Counted from the stretch's first letter, positions 48,721-63,880 are shown. The stretch is 64,000 nt of DNA from Epinephelus fuscoguttatus (GCF_011397635.1 NC_064755.1:20815282-20879281); one strand, 5' to 3'. A program made the numbers and translations. Notes: generated by a model not told the origin, from the letters alone.

Positions 48721-51700
48721 TGTACCCATGCTACCATACTATATAGTGTGCCAGAAAATGATTTAGTACGTCCCAATACATAGTATGTCAAATGCAGTTT
48801 GCCAAAAATGCCAGGATGTCCAACTACATCCGGTCTGATTTTGCAGCATGCAAGTCAGCATGCTGTTCTGGTTATCCTTTCCCACAATCCTTTGTTTTAT
48901 CCCCATGGTAACGGATATATGAGCAAAAGGGTAAAAGTTCAGGATGTAAGAGAGTGTATGAGGAACTAGTATGGTCAATTGGGTGCATACTGCACGCAAC
49001 AGTGCATACTTTTTAAGGGCAGCTGCAGTATATAGCCTACTAAAAGTAAAAAGAAAAGTATGCGATTCAGAACGCACCCCCAGTGTCAGATAGGACTCAG
49101 TGATGGGGAGACTGATTAAATTCACAGTGTTGATTCCATGGAGTTAATATATTTAAATGTTTTAAACCTTTTTAAATGGTCAAGTATTTATACTTTCTCC
49201 AAAATATGGTCAGTTTCTCCAGGAGAGTCCGTCATAGTACCTGAAGGTTCAACAGCAAGTGCTTCCCTCCCGAAAAAACTTCTGTGCAATGCATTACCAG
49301 TAATCATATAGGCCTATAAGTTAACATTATTAAAGATAAAACATAGAGTGCCTCAGGAATGAGTCCTAAAATCTGGAAATGAGTAAGCATCTTACCACTC
49401 CTGGTTCTCTCATCATGAAGTCAATGGGTTTTTGGTTAGACACCTGAAATAAGGTCTGTGGTTCACACAAGCTTAAGAGACTTTCACGTGTTGTTTTTTG
49501 ACATGAAATAAGTCAGTGCCCCACTCGTTTATTTTGAGGCTTTTATGTCTCTTGGTGGTTGCTATTAAGTTGCTAACTGAGACTATGGAACGTCATCACC
49601 CCAACCATGGCTGACGTTGAGTCATACAACATTGGTCATAAAAGTGGTGTTTATCTGTGGAGATTATCATGTTGTACATAAGATGTATCATAAACATTTG
49701 TTTGCCACAGAGCTTATTTTCTGCAGTGATCCAAAATCCAATAGAAAATTTCCACAGGCTTTTTGATGAAGGATGGTGGGTGATGCTAACTCCCGTGTTG
49801 GCCTACAGAAAAACATCATCCCTGAAGCACTCTATTCATTTTAATGCATTGAATCAGCTTCTCACTTGTATGTAGGTAGGCTATGTAAGCTCAATACAAT
49901 GTTATAGGAAAGTCACTGACCAATGATCTGTCGTTGTTTAAGGGGCAAGTACAGGCCAACATGAAAGCTGCTCGGCCTTGCAGCAAATTTTTCCCAGTGG
50001 CCACCGTGGGTTTGCAGCAAAAAAATGCCCTGTGGCACAAAAAGCATTTTCCCCATAGACCACCACTGTAAAAGAGACGTCTGTAAAACTGTTGACAAGA
50101 CACATCCAACTGTAGACAAGGTCAGTTATGACTCTCAACACTTTTTATGTTTGTAAAGCTTTTCTCAGCCTTATAAAAGTGATTTAAAAATCTGTGACAT
50201 CATCACAATGTAACGTTCATGGGCTGAGCGGTAACTCGCGGTAACATTATTGTGCATATTCAGTGGGCTGCATACCGCGGAAGTAAACCTGGAAACTAGA
50301 AAATTATATTGCCGTATGTGCCAGGTGAGCAACTCCATTGAAATGAATAAGCACCATCTTGGGTATGTAGTTAGTATTAAAATCTATGGGCAAGTAACAG
50401 AAGTCCCAGTTACCTCCACAGCCTGGTGCTGTATTCATGTGGTGTCAGAATAATTTGAAAAATGAATTCCCAATCATATTTCTTTGCTCACCTGATCTGT
50501 TCCCTTTGCTTTCCCTTATTAACATTTTGTGTAACCACTCTAAGCAATGAAACAACACATCTTCTTTGAAGTGTTGATGTTGCTTCCACATTAAACATTA
50601 AGCACATCCAATTTTTACGAACAAAATTACCAGTTTCAGATGCAGCAAAACAGGACAACGATTCTCTACACATCAAAACAAAAAAAAGCATCACTCACAG
50701 CTTTTAAAAACAGTGTTCAAAGTAACTCATGAGTCAGCAGAAAACCTCAGCTTCCTAGCAGTAGGCTAAAACAAAACGTAGAAATGAAAGCTTCAGCTGC
50801 AGATGACAAATATTTACAATGGAAGAACAGGCTGTACAAAATTCTACAAACAACTGCAATATTTTTTTACATCATGACAAGGCCTCTTCTTACCCCAAGC
50901 ATACAAGCATGGCTTTGAACACAGTGAGGTCACAAGTATGACCATCCTTGGAGCACATGAATGCACCATTGACCTTGGCTGGCGGAGGCCTCGCTTCCGT
51001 CTGATTGAATTGGTCCTTGTTCACTCATTCAGTGCTGTTGTTGCCGCTCTACATTAGGTGTTCAGTGCACGATGGCACCCTAAAAATTAAGATCAGGTCA
51101 GAACTAGAATGTGCAAGTCCAGACAGTGAGACCACGACATCCCTTCAGCTCATAATATTTGAGTAACTTTTTAAATGTGACTATTCATTGCAAACCACTC
51201 CAAAAACTGCCTAATATGTCAGATTTGTCAGGTGAAGGATTTACCCTGCCTCTAGCCCAGTGTGAGCTCGAGCTACCCCAGCCCTGTACAGGATTAAAGG
51301 GTATAGATAACAAATGGGTGGATGGATAGATGTGACAGCATTTGTCATCATATTTAAAACGTTAAGCGAATGTCTATTTTGTTGGATGGGAGATCCACTG
51401 TATTTGCATTTGCTGTGACTGTATGCCCTCATTTATATTCATTTGGTTTGACATAAATTTGCATCTTGAATATGAATATAAATAATGAATATGCACCATT
51501 TACATTTTAACACAGGTCTGCTCTATACAACTAGTAGTCAATACATGTAGTAATGAAGGGAACTAACCATTTCGAAGTGCCTTAGTGATGCTGCCCAAAA
51601 TTATCTGCAAATAATAAATTACCACAGCCCAAACCCAGCCTTGTCTACGTGCTTTTATTTTATTATATTTTATTTTATTTGTTGCTTTCCCCATGAAAAT
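48721..51700. other. Intergenic DNA between sirtuin and tmem263
   Basis: Non-coding, AT-rich. It includes a segment at 50470-51060 that is related to 57930-58340, a short LINE-like tail at 51243-51330, and many short spurious frames. No RNA gene or exon was recognised. Confidence 0.5.
50470..51060 (+). repeat. Repeat pair, left member (flanks tmem263)
   Basis: It shares, in the same order, AGCAATRAAAMAACAYRTCTTCTTTG-like, TGACCAT..GGAGCACATGAATGC and CCTTGTTCACTCA words with 57930-58340, with about 250 extra bases in the middle. Read directly by eye; the class is unknown (old transposon or local duplication). Confidence 0.6.
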
Positions 51701-51739
51701 ACTTGTAATTTCTACCGGGGTATTTCATATTGGCCTGTT

Positions 51740-52320
51740 TAAAATACTACAACGTGACGTCTCCTTCTTCAAGAGACGATCTTTGATTTAGGATCAATAG
51801 GATGGACGTCACTTCCGCTTTGAGGGGCGGATGTTTTTTTTGGGGGGGGGTGTATTTGGATCAGTGTCATCTCCCGCCAAAGTGACGGTTAGGGACCCCA
51901 AACAAAATTAACTTTCATCATATGTTATCCTTTTATTTCTATCCTCACATGCATCACAACATCCTGCACAAATTCCCTAACATCCTGCCAAAACTGTTCC
52001 TAATTATCACGAAAACAATTACAATTATGTATAAATAAAAAAAGAAAATCCTCGTTTTTGTTTGTGAACTAAAACATTAAATAATAAAACAACAACCCGG
52101 GCAGTAATAACTACTTTAATGTGTATGCATGTGGTCATAAATAGCAGAGGCAGCCAGCAGCTGGAGCTCCATCCCGCGGACAGTGTGAACCTCTGTGTGT
52201 TTATATGGGTGGAGACTGAGGTCCTCCTCCAAAATATAGCCAGAGACAGACAACACAAGTCAGCTCCACCAGCAGCAGCTCCATGATTACAGGCCGTGGG
52301 AGCTCTTTAACTCAGGTAGT
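51740..52320 (+). promoter_or_regulatory. tmem263: Candidate tmem263 promoter region
   Basis: TGACGTCT (near 51755), GACGTCACTTCCGC (near 51805, overlapping CRE and ETS sites) and GGGGCGG (GC box, near 51823) lie 0.5 kb upstream of the proposed first exon, with a CATAAATAG near 52136. Motif evidence only; the start site is unknown. Confidence 0.35.
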
Positions 52321-52381
52321 TTGAGGTCCTTCACGTTACTGCACAGCACATTGGATCAGTTTGATAACGACACAAAGCAAG
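52250..52381 (+). other. tmem263: tmem263 5'UTR exon (proposed)
   Basis: It ends in a consensus donor, AAGCAAG|GTAAGTGC, at 52381, and the next plus-strand acceptor in tmem263 is at 54490. No ATG opens a useful frame, consistent with a leader exon. The 5' limit is arbitrary. Confidence 0.5.
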
Positions 52382-53499
52382 GTAAGTGCTCAGTTACAGT
52401 TTGGGGTTCAGTTGGTGTCAGCCATGAGAAGTTGTGCACAACAACAAAAAACGAGCCATTTTATCCTTTAAACCACCTTCAAAGAAACTCCTCTCGACTA
52501 TTAGTGTGACTAAGAGGAGGAAACTTCAATAAATGTCGATGATTAAGTGTGAAAAAAGTGATGTTTAGTGTTTTGGGGGAGACGTGACGTGTCTGGATGC
52601 CTCAGCTACAAGATTGAACAAATAAGCTAATTATGGCGACTAAAAGCAAAACAACCACACAGTTGGGCGTGTTAAAGACAAGTTGGATATGTTTTAGCTT
52701 TAAAAGTGAGATGGAAACCGTTTTATAAAGTTAAATTGCGAAGTAAGTCGCCAACTTTTAAGGTAGTGTCCGTGTTTTTAACTCTAGGTTAGCCGAAGTT
52801 AACGCGGTCTGCTACGAAACAAACAGTGACGGTTAGCTAACGTCACTTAGCATAAGTTTTACACTGTACAGTGTACTCAATGGTGGGGCCGTTAGCCAAC
52901 TGCTACTGTAACGTTATGCTAACCTAACACGGTGATAATGGTGTTTACTGAGCAGTTACAGCTGCTAAACACGTCCCTTTGTTCATCTCTGACCTAATAA
53001 AACGCCATGACTGAATAACACTTTGCCCCGAGCTGATTTCATAACTTCCTAACAAAGCACCATTTATTCTCATGAGCAGAAATAACATTACAGGCTAACA
53101 GAGGACATTAAAGCAGCCAGCAAAGCTTTTAATGTAGTAATTTTGTAGTAATGTAGTAAAATTGCACAAATTTGCAATTTGTGACATCATGTCTACTTTG
53201 GGGATATGGAGTTTGTTTTATGTTTTTGCACAAGTTAGATCACAAAAAATGACAAAAATAAATAGTTTACATCGCAGGAAGAGGCTGAAAACACCCAAAA
53301 CACAAACATTAACATACAGAAAATAATATAAAAGTGATAGCAAACTGATAACATGATATATAAACTGTCAGTGTATGCTGTTACTGTTTCCCAAAGTCCA
53401 GCAAACTACCCAAATATGTAACATTTTTGTTTTTCAGCATCAGTTGTTTTAAGTTTGTAAACTATGCCCTTGTTATATGTTTTCACTAGGGGTGTGAGA

Positions 53500-53600
53500 A
53501 AATAATAGAAAAAGAAGAATAGAATAGGAAAAACTTTATTCATCCCCAAAGGGAAATTTCCATCAGCTCATAAAAGACAGAAAACAACCACACTTCCCCT
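53500..53600 (-). mobile_element. LINE 3' tail fragment
   Basis: AAAAACTTTATTCATCCCCAAAGGGAAATTTCC is the reverse of a very common teleost non-LTR retrotransposon end (GGAAATTTCC..GGGGATGAATAAAG). Only a tail is preserved, in tmem263 intron 1. Confidence 0.5.
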
Positions 53601-54494
53601 CATTGACAACAACACAGTGGTATTAAATAGACATCAAATAAAACAAGTTAAAATAAGTGCATAAATTGAAATCAAAATTTAATTAAAATAAAATTGGACA
53701 GTCCAGTCTAGTTGTTGCTAATGTGATGTGTGTGTGAATGTGTGTGTGACTGGATTCAGGAAGTGTTTAATGATACTCTTGAGTACTTTGATTTTGAATT
53801 GTGTTCATATTTTTCCTCAACACGTGACTTCCTTTTGCTCAAATTATCCAAAAAGTAGTGCCATGAGCTGTTGAATGTTACAGGGACTGTTAAATACTAA
53901 TGCAGATCCCATGTTCTTTATACAGTGACAGTTTTGTTAAAATTATATAAAAAGAAATCACAGTATTGCAACATATAGCAATATGTGATTAATGTTGTAT
54001 TGTCAGATTCCTGCTAATACACAGCATAGTTTTTAACCTGTTATACGGCTCTGTAACTGACTGTGAACAGGTCTGCCTTGTTTTAGGATCAGCAGCACAC
54101 CCAAAGCAAGCTCCTGTTATTTTCTTTACGTGCTGTTTGCTCCAAACTATTGACTTAAGTTAAGGGTTCTTCTGTAGGCTGTCACATATCAAACATTTCG
54201 TCTATTTGGATAAAGGCTTTTAATAACATTCAGAGTGTGTATCCATGACACAATCATACTTAAGTGTGCAATTTTTACGGCATAAAAACTCCTAAAGGTC
54301 ATAGTTGTTTCTGCTGTTGCGCTCTTAACATATAAGCACAGGCTCAGATCTTTACCAGGGTTTACACCATGGCAAAAATTACTTGAGGATGGCAAGAGGA
54401 AAGCATGAAAACAAGACTGAATCTCTTTCCCTATAGCACCCTGCTCCATTTATCTGTGTTTGTTGGTAATTGTGTCATTTATTTTCCCAGAGCG

Positions 54495-56982
<2,488 letters not shown>

Positions 56983-57310
56983 CGGCGAGAGGAGAGTGAA
57001 CGCACACAGCTGAGGTTTTATGGCTCGCACTGTGTTGTGCCTGTTAGCATTCATGAGCCGGCAAAGAGCAACAGAGGACTCAAAAGTTTAGCGTACACAC
57101 TTTGGTGAGGGGTGTTTGTGGTTTTTTTTGCTTTTTTTTTTCTTTTAGTTTTTTTTTTTGAAAGTGATTGTTGGTAAACCCACATTCATACTCTTAATGT
57201 GGCTCGGACCCACAAAGCAAGAACTAACAAAGACTCTCCTGCTCTGTTGTTAAAGGAATTACACCATTATCACCAGTGCCTGAAAATGTTCAAATAAAAT
57301 GTCAATGTTT
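56983..57310 (+). other. tmem263: tmem263 3'UTR (proximal)
   Basis: The sequence after the stop contains T-rich tracts and reaches AATAAA at 57293-57298 (context CAAATAAAATGTCAATG). A later AATAAA at 58780-58785 would give a 1.8 kb 3'UTR, also plausible because the human gene has a long one. Confidence 0.5.
57293..57298 (+). terminator. tmem263: Poly(A) signal, tmem263
   Basis: First canonical AATAAA after the stop codon, 311 bases downstream. Confidence 0.55.
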
Positions 57311-57929
57311 CATTTTTGATAAGAAGCAACAACACTGTTTTCCCTGCAAACTGTTGCACCTGTCACATCAGTTAACTTCAGCACCAGAGGAGAAAAGCTC
57401 AGAGTGTAAATGCACTTAAATTTCAAATTGCAAGACAATCACTGATCGATGATGATCTACGACTGACGAGGAGGTGTTTCACTGTCAACTGACAAACACA
57501 TGGATCAGAAAATGTGTCCAGTGTGACTTAATCACCTCTCTGCTCAGTTCCGCTTGCACAAATGAGCCGCTACATCTGATCGAAGATGTGATCTGACAAG
57601 TAAAGTCCAGTTTAATATCAAAACCACCTGCTGGCTGGTGATGGGCAGACCGACTCTTGTTACAGGATCAGTTCTTTTGAGTTGATGCGTGTAAATGTGT
57701 CGAACCTTTTGAGCTTTGACACTTTTTCGAAAATGTGTCAGCTTCTCCGTGACACTTAATCATGCATGTTTGACAGCTAGTGCTGCCCGCCCCACAAAAA
57801 TCTTCAACGCATTACCAGCCATTGAGTTTAAATTTATCAAGATAAAATGCATTAATCATCATCCACCTGTATGTAGGTAGGCTATTAAGTCGTTCCTTGA
57901 TCTTGTTTTATGGCTTATCTGGTCCGTTT

Positions 57930-58340
57930 ACCTTTCTCATCACTATCAAAGTGTTGGTGAGACACTCTGAGCAATAAAAAACATGTCTTCTTTGTAACAT
58001 CTGTTTTGTTTCCACAATACACCTTAAAGTGCATGAATACACCTAAGTTAGAAGAATGACCATTTGAGGAGCACATGAATGCGCAGTCTTGACTTGAGTC
58101 TGATTCAGTCCCACCTTGTTCACTCACTGTAGCAGACAGTGTGATCAGAACCCTCAGGGATTCATGAGCGCTCAAATGTTTGACAGGCTGACCCAGTACG
58201 TACCGGACACTAAAAAGAGTCATTTGATTCAATTAGTTTGTTCGGTCTCACCCATCACTGCTGCTGGTTGTGAAAAGTTCACTGGTGAACTGGTTTTCCT
58301 CTGCAGTCATGTCGCCCTCTGGTGGTTACATCCTCACCTC
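57930..58340 (+). repeat. Repeat pair, right member (flanks tmem263)
   Basis: Counterpart of 50470-51060. It shares AGCAATAAAAAACATGTCTT, TTGAGGAGCACATGAATGCG and CACCTTGTTCACTCACTG-type words in the same order and orientation. The shared tract may begin further left, since TGTAGGTAGGCTAT occurs at about 57872 and at about 49871. Confidence 0.6.
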
Positions 58341-58799
58341 AGTAGAAGGCGACTCGTACTATTGATACAGAATCTGATTCACAATGAAAAATTCAGAGTA
58401 TTTTGATTGCAATGAACTTCATTTTCATTCACAGTGTTAACTGATTCACTATGACTAAACTAGTTGAGTACATGTTCAGTGAATAACATTTTGTACATGA
58501 CAGTTATTTTGGATAACTATATATTTTGATTTTTACTGTGACATGTTTGTCAGTGTCACACTCAAATCAAAGTATGTTAGCACCTCTCCTTCAGACACAG
58601 AAGCTTCGTAAGGGCATAAATCTCTCAAAGCATCAGTTCTCAACCCTAACGCTCTTCCGTATTGCTCAGTGTCACTGTGTTTACTGTTGTAGGAATCTGA
58701 TGGCTGGATTTCCTGACATTACTTTCTGAATTTCAAGTGTCAAGTACATTTTTAAGCTGACAAACCTGTACATTTAGATAATAAAGGCCTTTTTGTAAA

Positions 58800-59819
58800 T
58801 CTACCTTTTGCTGTAAAATGCCATTTAAGTCTTGTTTGATGCAGAACTGAGCTTTCAGAGCTTTTATCAGTGTTGCAGTGTGTTTGGAAGTTTGCTGAAA
58901 GATGAGAATTTATTGAAACATGGCAATATTGTATTCAGAAGTTGTTTGAATAAAAAAAATATGCTGAAGGCTGTATATGCACTGTGCAATAATTCTTACG
59001 AAAACTTGTAATACTGTAAAACTAAAAACAAAATATAAACTTTTTGTCTTAAATAACGTTAAAATGTTCAGTTCATCTGTACATTTTCAGAAACTTGTGC
59101 ACAGGTTTACACAAAGTGGCTTCATTTCTGTCAAAGACCTGGACAAAAGGCAATGAGCAACGAAAGAATAAATGACCCCAGGAATTAGGAAAAAGAGAAA
59201 ATTCAAAACATGAAAATTAGAGAAAAAAAGGGAAAGAAACAAACAAGAATATGACCTGGAAAAATGCTTAAAATTTATAATAACTGCAAAATAATAATAA
59301 TAAAAAAGTAATAAATATAGTTTTTACCTAGCTTTTTTAAATTATACTTTTCTGCATCTATTATTTTTTGGCAATTTGTGGGACATTTCTTTCCAAGTTG
59401 CACAGTATCCACAGCTCCACCAGTGCTAAAGAGGCATTTCAGAACAACTCTTTTCAGTATTGTTTGTGTGTATCTTTGTTGTTCTTAAGTTTATTACCGT
59501 ATTGCTCTGTCTGTACATGTAAAACTTTATGAACAACATCTGAGCCACTACTTTAAAAACACTCTGCAAAACAAAAAGATCAGTGGCCTTTGGTAACATC
59601 AGTCAGGGATGTTTTCCAAGAAGAACTATTAAAATTTAAAAAAAAAAAAAAAAATGGCACAGTTGATAACATCTTTGCAATGCTGTGGTCAGTATTTATT
59701 TGAAATTGTGATGTACAATATTTATGGAGCATCGGTGTTGCTTTGTGCAATTTTAAAAACACTGCAAATATTTTGTCAAAAATTTAACATAAAATAAGCA
59801 TATATAGCCGTTTTACAAC
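58800..59819. other. Intergenic DNA right of tmem263
   Basis: AT-rich and non-coding. A segment at 59125-59410 is related to the MITE at 41059 (GGCAATGAGCAAC and GGCAATTTGTGGGACA). A poly(A) run occurs near 59638. No gene seen. Confidence 0.45.
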
Positions 59820-60235
59820 CTCTGAAAAGAGCTTTCCCCCGCTTATCTCAGACCTCTCTCAGAGGTACACCCCTTCCCCCTTCCTGTGGCCTCCATCAGC
59901 AGGTCTACTGGCACTACCAGCCATCAGCCTCAGCATAGTGGGTGCCAGGGCCTTCTCTTATGCTGCACCCTAACTCTTGGACTCACTTCAGTCTCACATC
60001 CGTATACTGGGCTCCATTACAGAATTCAAAACTGTCTTTTTTAAATGGCTTACTCACTTTAACTGCAACAACAGCATCTTATTTTAATGCCCATTTTAAC
60101 TCACTACTCTCTGTTACCTATTACAAGTTATACAGTTTTTTGTATGATTTATTACAAATTTTATGTGATGTAAAGCGACCTTAAATGCCATTATTATTAG
60201 TAGTAGTACTGTAGTAGTAGTAGTATTAAAGATTT
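59820..60235 (+). mobile_element. LINE fragment, ORF2 C-terminus and tail (second family)
   Basis: The plus strand carries a decayed end of a non-LTR retrotransposon ORF2 (GARAFSYAAP-like, then LWTHF and FKTVFFKWLTH-like in shifting frames), then GTGATGTAAAGCGACCTTAAATGCC and an (ATT/AGT)n tail. It is frameshifted, truncated and inactive. Different from the L2-like copy at 37951. Confidence 0.6.
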
Positions 60236-60266
60236 ATTCTAAAATGTTCTGATTCAATAGGACTTT

Positions 60267-60718
60267 ACACCAATCAGCCAAATCATTAAAACCACAGGAC
60301 AGCTAAATAACATTCATCATCTCGTCACAATGCAATGTTCTGCTAGTAAACCTTGGGCCAGACATAGAACCTCTGGGGTACCGCCATGTCCAACAGATGC
60401 TCAATCAGATTGGGATCTTGGAAATTTGGAGGCCAGGTCGACACCTTGAGCTCTTTGTCACGTTCCCCGGGTCATTCCTGAGCAGCTTTTGCGGTATGAC
60501 AGGGCGCATTGTCCTGCATCCACTGGCATCAGGGAGTGCTGTTGCCACAAGAGGTTTTAGTTAGTCTGCAACGTGTTTCGGTAGGTGGTGTGTGACAGTT
60601 GGCATCCAAATGACTGTCAGTATCCAAGGTTTCCTAGCAGAACATTGCATTGTAACAAGAGGATCAGTGTTATTTACGTCATCTGTCAGTGGTTTTAATG
60701 TTTGGGCTGATCAAGGTG
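60267..60718. mobile_element. Tc1-like MITE (ACACCAATCAGCCAAATCATT ends)
   Basis: Left CACCAATCAGCCAAATCATT and right TTAATGTTTGGGCTGATCAAGGTG form inverted ends typical of a widespread teleost Tc1/mariner-type element. The interior keeps remnants (GGAGGCCAGGTCGACACCTTG) but no open transposase. Confidence 0.75.
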
Positions 60719-61149
60719 ACACAGATATAGTACTGGTAAAATTACAATGCGACTGGCTTTACATTTATTCTGAGATCAAATCAAGACAATTAGGAAGAAT
60801 CAAATAGCCACTATTTATTATTTACAGTAAATTATTTACAGAAAAGTTAATTGTATTATGTTTTATTTTAGAGGAACCATAAATATTACTGCCAATTTAA
60901 TTTTTTAAAAAGTAAATCATGCACAAAAATAATCAGAAAATATTTACAACTCATCAAAGCCAATATTTTTTTTAATACGAATGTGACTACAATACTTTGA
61001 GGATCCATTTCATTCATCCTGCACCACACTTTTGACTCTTAAGTCTTTTGCATACATTACAATATATGACTAATAAGTGAATCATATTAATGTTCCAGAT
61101 CTTTCACTAAATGTTCATGGCCAAATTCTTGAGCTGGACACTATGCTGT

Positions 61150-63679
61150 TTACTGCTGAGGGGAACTCATGATCACTGGTCCGGAAGAAACCACAACCTG
61201 CGGCTCAGCCTTCTTCTGGCCCACATCCTTGACATCTCTCTCTGCAGACAGACATACAAAGATGGTTAGATTAAAGTGCATATTGCTCTGAATTCTGCAG
61301 TTTATAAATTCATCTCTTACTTCTTCTGTAGCATGATGGTTCACAGGAGTGACCCGCAGCAGTAGTGCACACAGCTGTACTGCAGTGGATGTACACCTGA
61401 ACAAGAAAACACCGTTAGCAGAGCAAAACAACAATATTTGGTTGCTTTGTTGTTTATCATCAACAGATATATTTATTACCTGTTCCTTCATGGGTTCCAT
61501 TGAATTGGTGTCTACAAAGGTAAACATCTTGAAAATGAAACGCCTGTAGTGACTGGGGAAGTCCAGACCAGAGGAGAGACCGACTGGAACCAGTGAGGAC
61601 AAGTAGCGATCATCCCTGTATGGACACCTGGGGGAAAAGAATATGATATTGAGGTAGTGACACTGAAATTAAATTGAGTAAGGAAGTCAGTATCTGTCAT
61701 TTCAACCTGGTAATACATCAACATCTGCTGATATTAGCTTGCCTGCAATACTTTGTTTTGGCACGTGTTGGCCCAAAAATAATTACAGTACAGAAATTTA
61801 GAAGCAGATTATTTTTCAACTCTAGAATGTGTCTATGTAAGTTTCAGTCAGACTCTAGTTTTCATCAGATTATAATCAATCTTCACAACGAGCAGACAAA
61901 CTGACCGCAATGTAAAACATGTAAGTTGGTGTCGTAGTTACCCGTCTGTCAGAATGTCCCACTGTGGCAGACTGTGAGGGTTGGAGCTTGTGGTTGTCCA
62001 ACAACGACCAAGAGTCAGGACAAGGTTGGGATCTGTCTTTTCAAGGAGTTGCACCTCCACATACACAGGGTCCCTCAGTACTTTGGTCACAGGATAGTCT
62101 GCATCCGTGTAGAAAGAGCTATAGGCCACTTCCACTGCGAGAACAGAGATTAGTTAGTGAGACAGCCAGTTGTAGAAAATTATCGACAAACACAGCAGTG
62201 CTGCTAGGCTGATATACACTTACCTTCATTGCAACCCTTTGTATTGCATTGTCCGTTCGCCAACCTCATATGTACTCTTATGGGTCCCACAGCAGCAGCT
62301 GACCGAGGAGGCTTATCTAACGGGAATACTTCTACGACCACAGTTTCAATAGATGTGCCAATATACCTACTCTGGAAGAGCAATCTGTAAAGAGAAAACT
62401 GGTGTTATGTTGCTTGGTCAGATCTTTTATTTTGACAGCACAAACATCTTTTAAGCAAGAATGACCTACTCAAAGTGGCTGTCTCTGGTAATGGCTCCAA
62501 GAGGTCCAACTCCCACTTCATATGAGGAAACCATCCTGTTCTCATAGATTATAACACCAGGCTCTTCCTATAAAAACAAACAAAATTGGAATTGTGGGGT
62601 AAAAACATGCATAGGTCCTATTTTAAGTTGTCTTTATTGGCTGAAAAGTAAAGAAAATGAAAGTCTTACCATAACAATGGAGCCACAGGCTGTGACAGGA
62701 AACTGGTAGATGGCGAACTCTGAGTTCGAGTCAACATGTGTGCAGCCTTGACCCTGTCCCAACAGTGAGATTGATTCGAGGTCAATGTTGGGCAGAGTGG
62801 CATCTCTGGCTACTACCACGATGAACTGGCCATCCTTGGTGGCCTGGACAGTCACTGTTGGAACAGAAACAGACGTTGATAGATTAAAAAGTACATAAAG
62901 ATGTAAAATACCTTTTTTGCATCCTCCAGTCTTTTCAGAAACTCACCTGCCTTTCCAAAGTAGCACTGTCGGCCATCAAAGCAGCAGCTTATGGCTTCAC
63001 ATCCAGCAGCAGAGATATCAGAAGCTCCACACGAGATTCTCACATTTGCTTGCACCTCGCAACTCTGAACAGGAGGCTGATTTCCAACACTTGAAGCGGA
63101 CTGTGTCTGTGGCACTGCATGGACCTGTGGTCGCTGTGGTTGCTGCGGTGGTGGGTCCTGCGGCTCCTGATCATGGAATGCTTGAGGATATTTAGGATAT
63201 TTTGGTGGTGCAGCTGGTTGGGCGACTGGCGGTTGATATTGAGGATACTTTGGTGGTGCAGCTGGTTGGGCGACTGGCAGTTGATATTGAGGATACTTTG
63301 GTGGTGCAGCTGGTTGGGCGACTGGCAGTTGATATTGAGGATATTTTGGTGGTGCAGCTGGTTGGGCGACTGGCGGTTGATATTGAGGAAAGTTTGGTGC
63401 TGGAGGTGGTTGGACTTTTGGTCCTTGTTGATATACATTAACCTTGCGTGGTGGCATGACCTGTGGCGCTTGAGGATATGGAGGAGCCTTCTGCGGTGGT
63501 GGTGGAGGTTGGACCTGTGGCACTTGAGGGCGCGGAAGAACCTGTGGTGGAGGAGGTGGAGCGCCCTTTTTCATCGATGGTGCAGACCACGCTGAGCCCT
63601 GAGCTTTCACTTCAGTCCCAACTAAGCATCCTAGCAGTGCTAGTGCCACCAAAGAGGTGACCCTGCAGCGCTTTGCCAT
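61150..63679 (-). CDS. Egg-envelope ZP-domain protein of the ZP1/ZP4 (ZPB / choriogenin H) type
   Basis: A structural protein of the fish egg coat, secreted by ovary or liver. Exons in order: 63679-62947, 62854-62670, 62567-62470, 62384-62224, 62134-61942, 61627-61480, 61396-61321, 61241-61150 (TAA); GT-AG, in frame, 561 residues. Residues 1-26 are a signal peptide (SLVALALLGCLVG core). Residues 40-200 are Pro/Gln/Tyr-rich and include four 16-residue repeats (97-160). A trefoil domain with six cysteines (207, 217, 227, 232, 233, 239) is followed by the ZP module from 245 to about 528. RRKR at 530-533 is a furin-type site, leaving a 28-residue tail with no membrane segment, as in fish egg-coat proteins. 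The trefoil domain excludes ZP2 and ZP3 types. Its transcription direction is opposite to tmem263. I cannot tell ovary-made from liver-made type. The first ATG is in a good context with a TATA box 61 bases upstream. Confidence 0.93.
63201..63392 (-). repeat. Four tandem 48-base coding repeats in the ZP gene
   Basis: Units begin at 63201, 63249, 63297 and 63345 with a degenerate fifth at 63393. Each encodes 16 residues of the form YPQYQ(L/P)PVAQPAAPPK. The two middle units carry Leu where the outer ones carry Pro, and the units are otherwise nearly identical, so copy number is probably changeable by slippage or unequal crossing-over. Confidence 0.95.
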
Positions 63680-63739
63680 GGTTTCACAGCAGTTTGACCT
63701 GGACTGTCCCCAAGTGTACAACTTCTGTGTGCTGCCACA

Positions 63740-63745
63740 TTTATA
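63740..63745 (-). promoter_or_regulatory. TATA box of the ZP gene
   Basis: Minus-strand TATAAA in CACATATAAATGTGG, 61 bases before the ATG, implying a 5'UTR of about 30-35 bases, usual for egg-coat genes. Confidence 0.7.
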
Positions 63746-63786
63746 TGTGACTGGGCTTGATGTTTCATAAACCCCACCTCTGAGGC

Positions 63787-63880
63787 CACCAATCACAGCG
63801 TCCTATCGTTTCAACAGCCACTTAAATGAGCCTTTTGGCAACTTCACAAAATCAGTTGTACGTGTGGGACACGTGTCCTA
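63787..63880 (-). promoter_or_regulatory. Upstream elements of the ZP gene (CCAAT and E-boxes)
   Basis: A CCAAT box (63789-63793, inverted relative to the gene) and two E-boxes, CAGTTG (near 63853) and CACGTG (near 63869), lie 45-130 bases upstream of the TATA box. Oocyte factor FIGLA acts through E-boxes in ZP promoters of other vertebrates. No clear palindromic estrogen response element was seen in the 320 bases available. Confidence 0.35.

Noticed and set aside
63201-63392. CRISPR-like regular repeats
   Set aside because: The units are contiguous with no unique spacers and encode protein repeats in a vertebrate gene.
63119-63595. 158-residue and 79-residue plus-strand open frames with repeated WCSWLGDW / VVQLVGRLAVDIED units
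   Set aside because: They are the antisense of the ZP gene's 48-base repeats; periodic coding repeats keep all frames open. The minus-strand gene has splice signals, signal peptide and domains.
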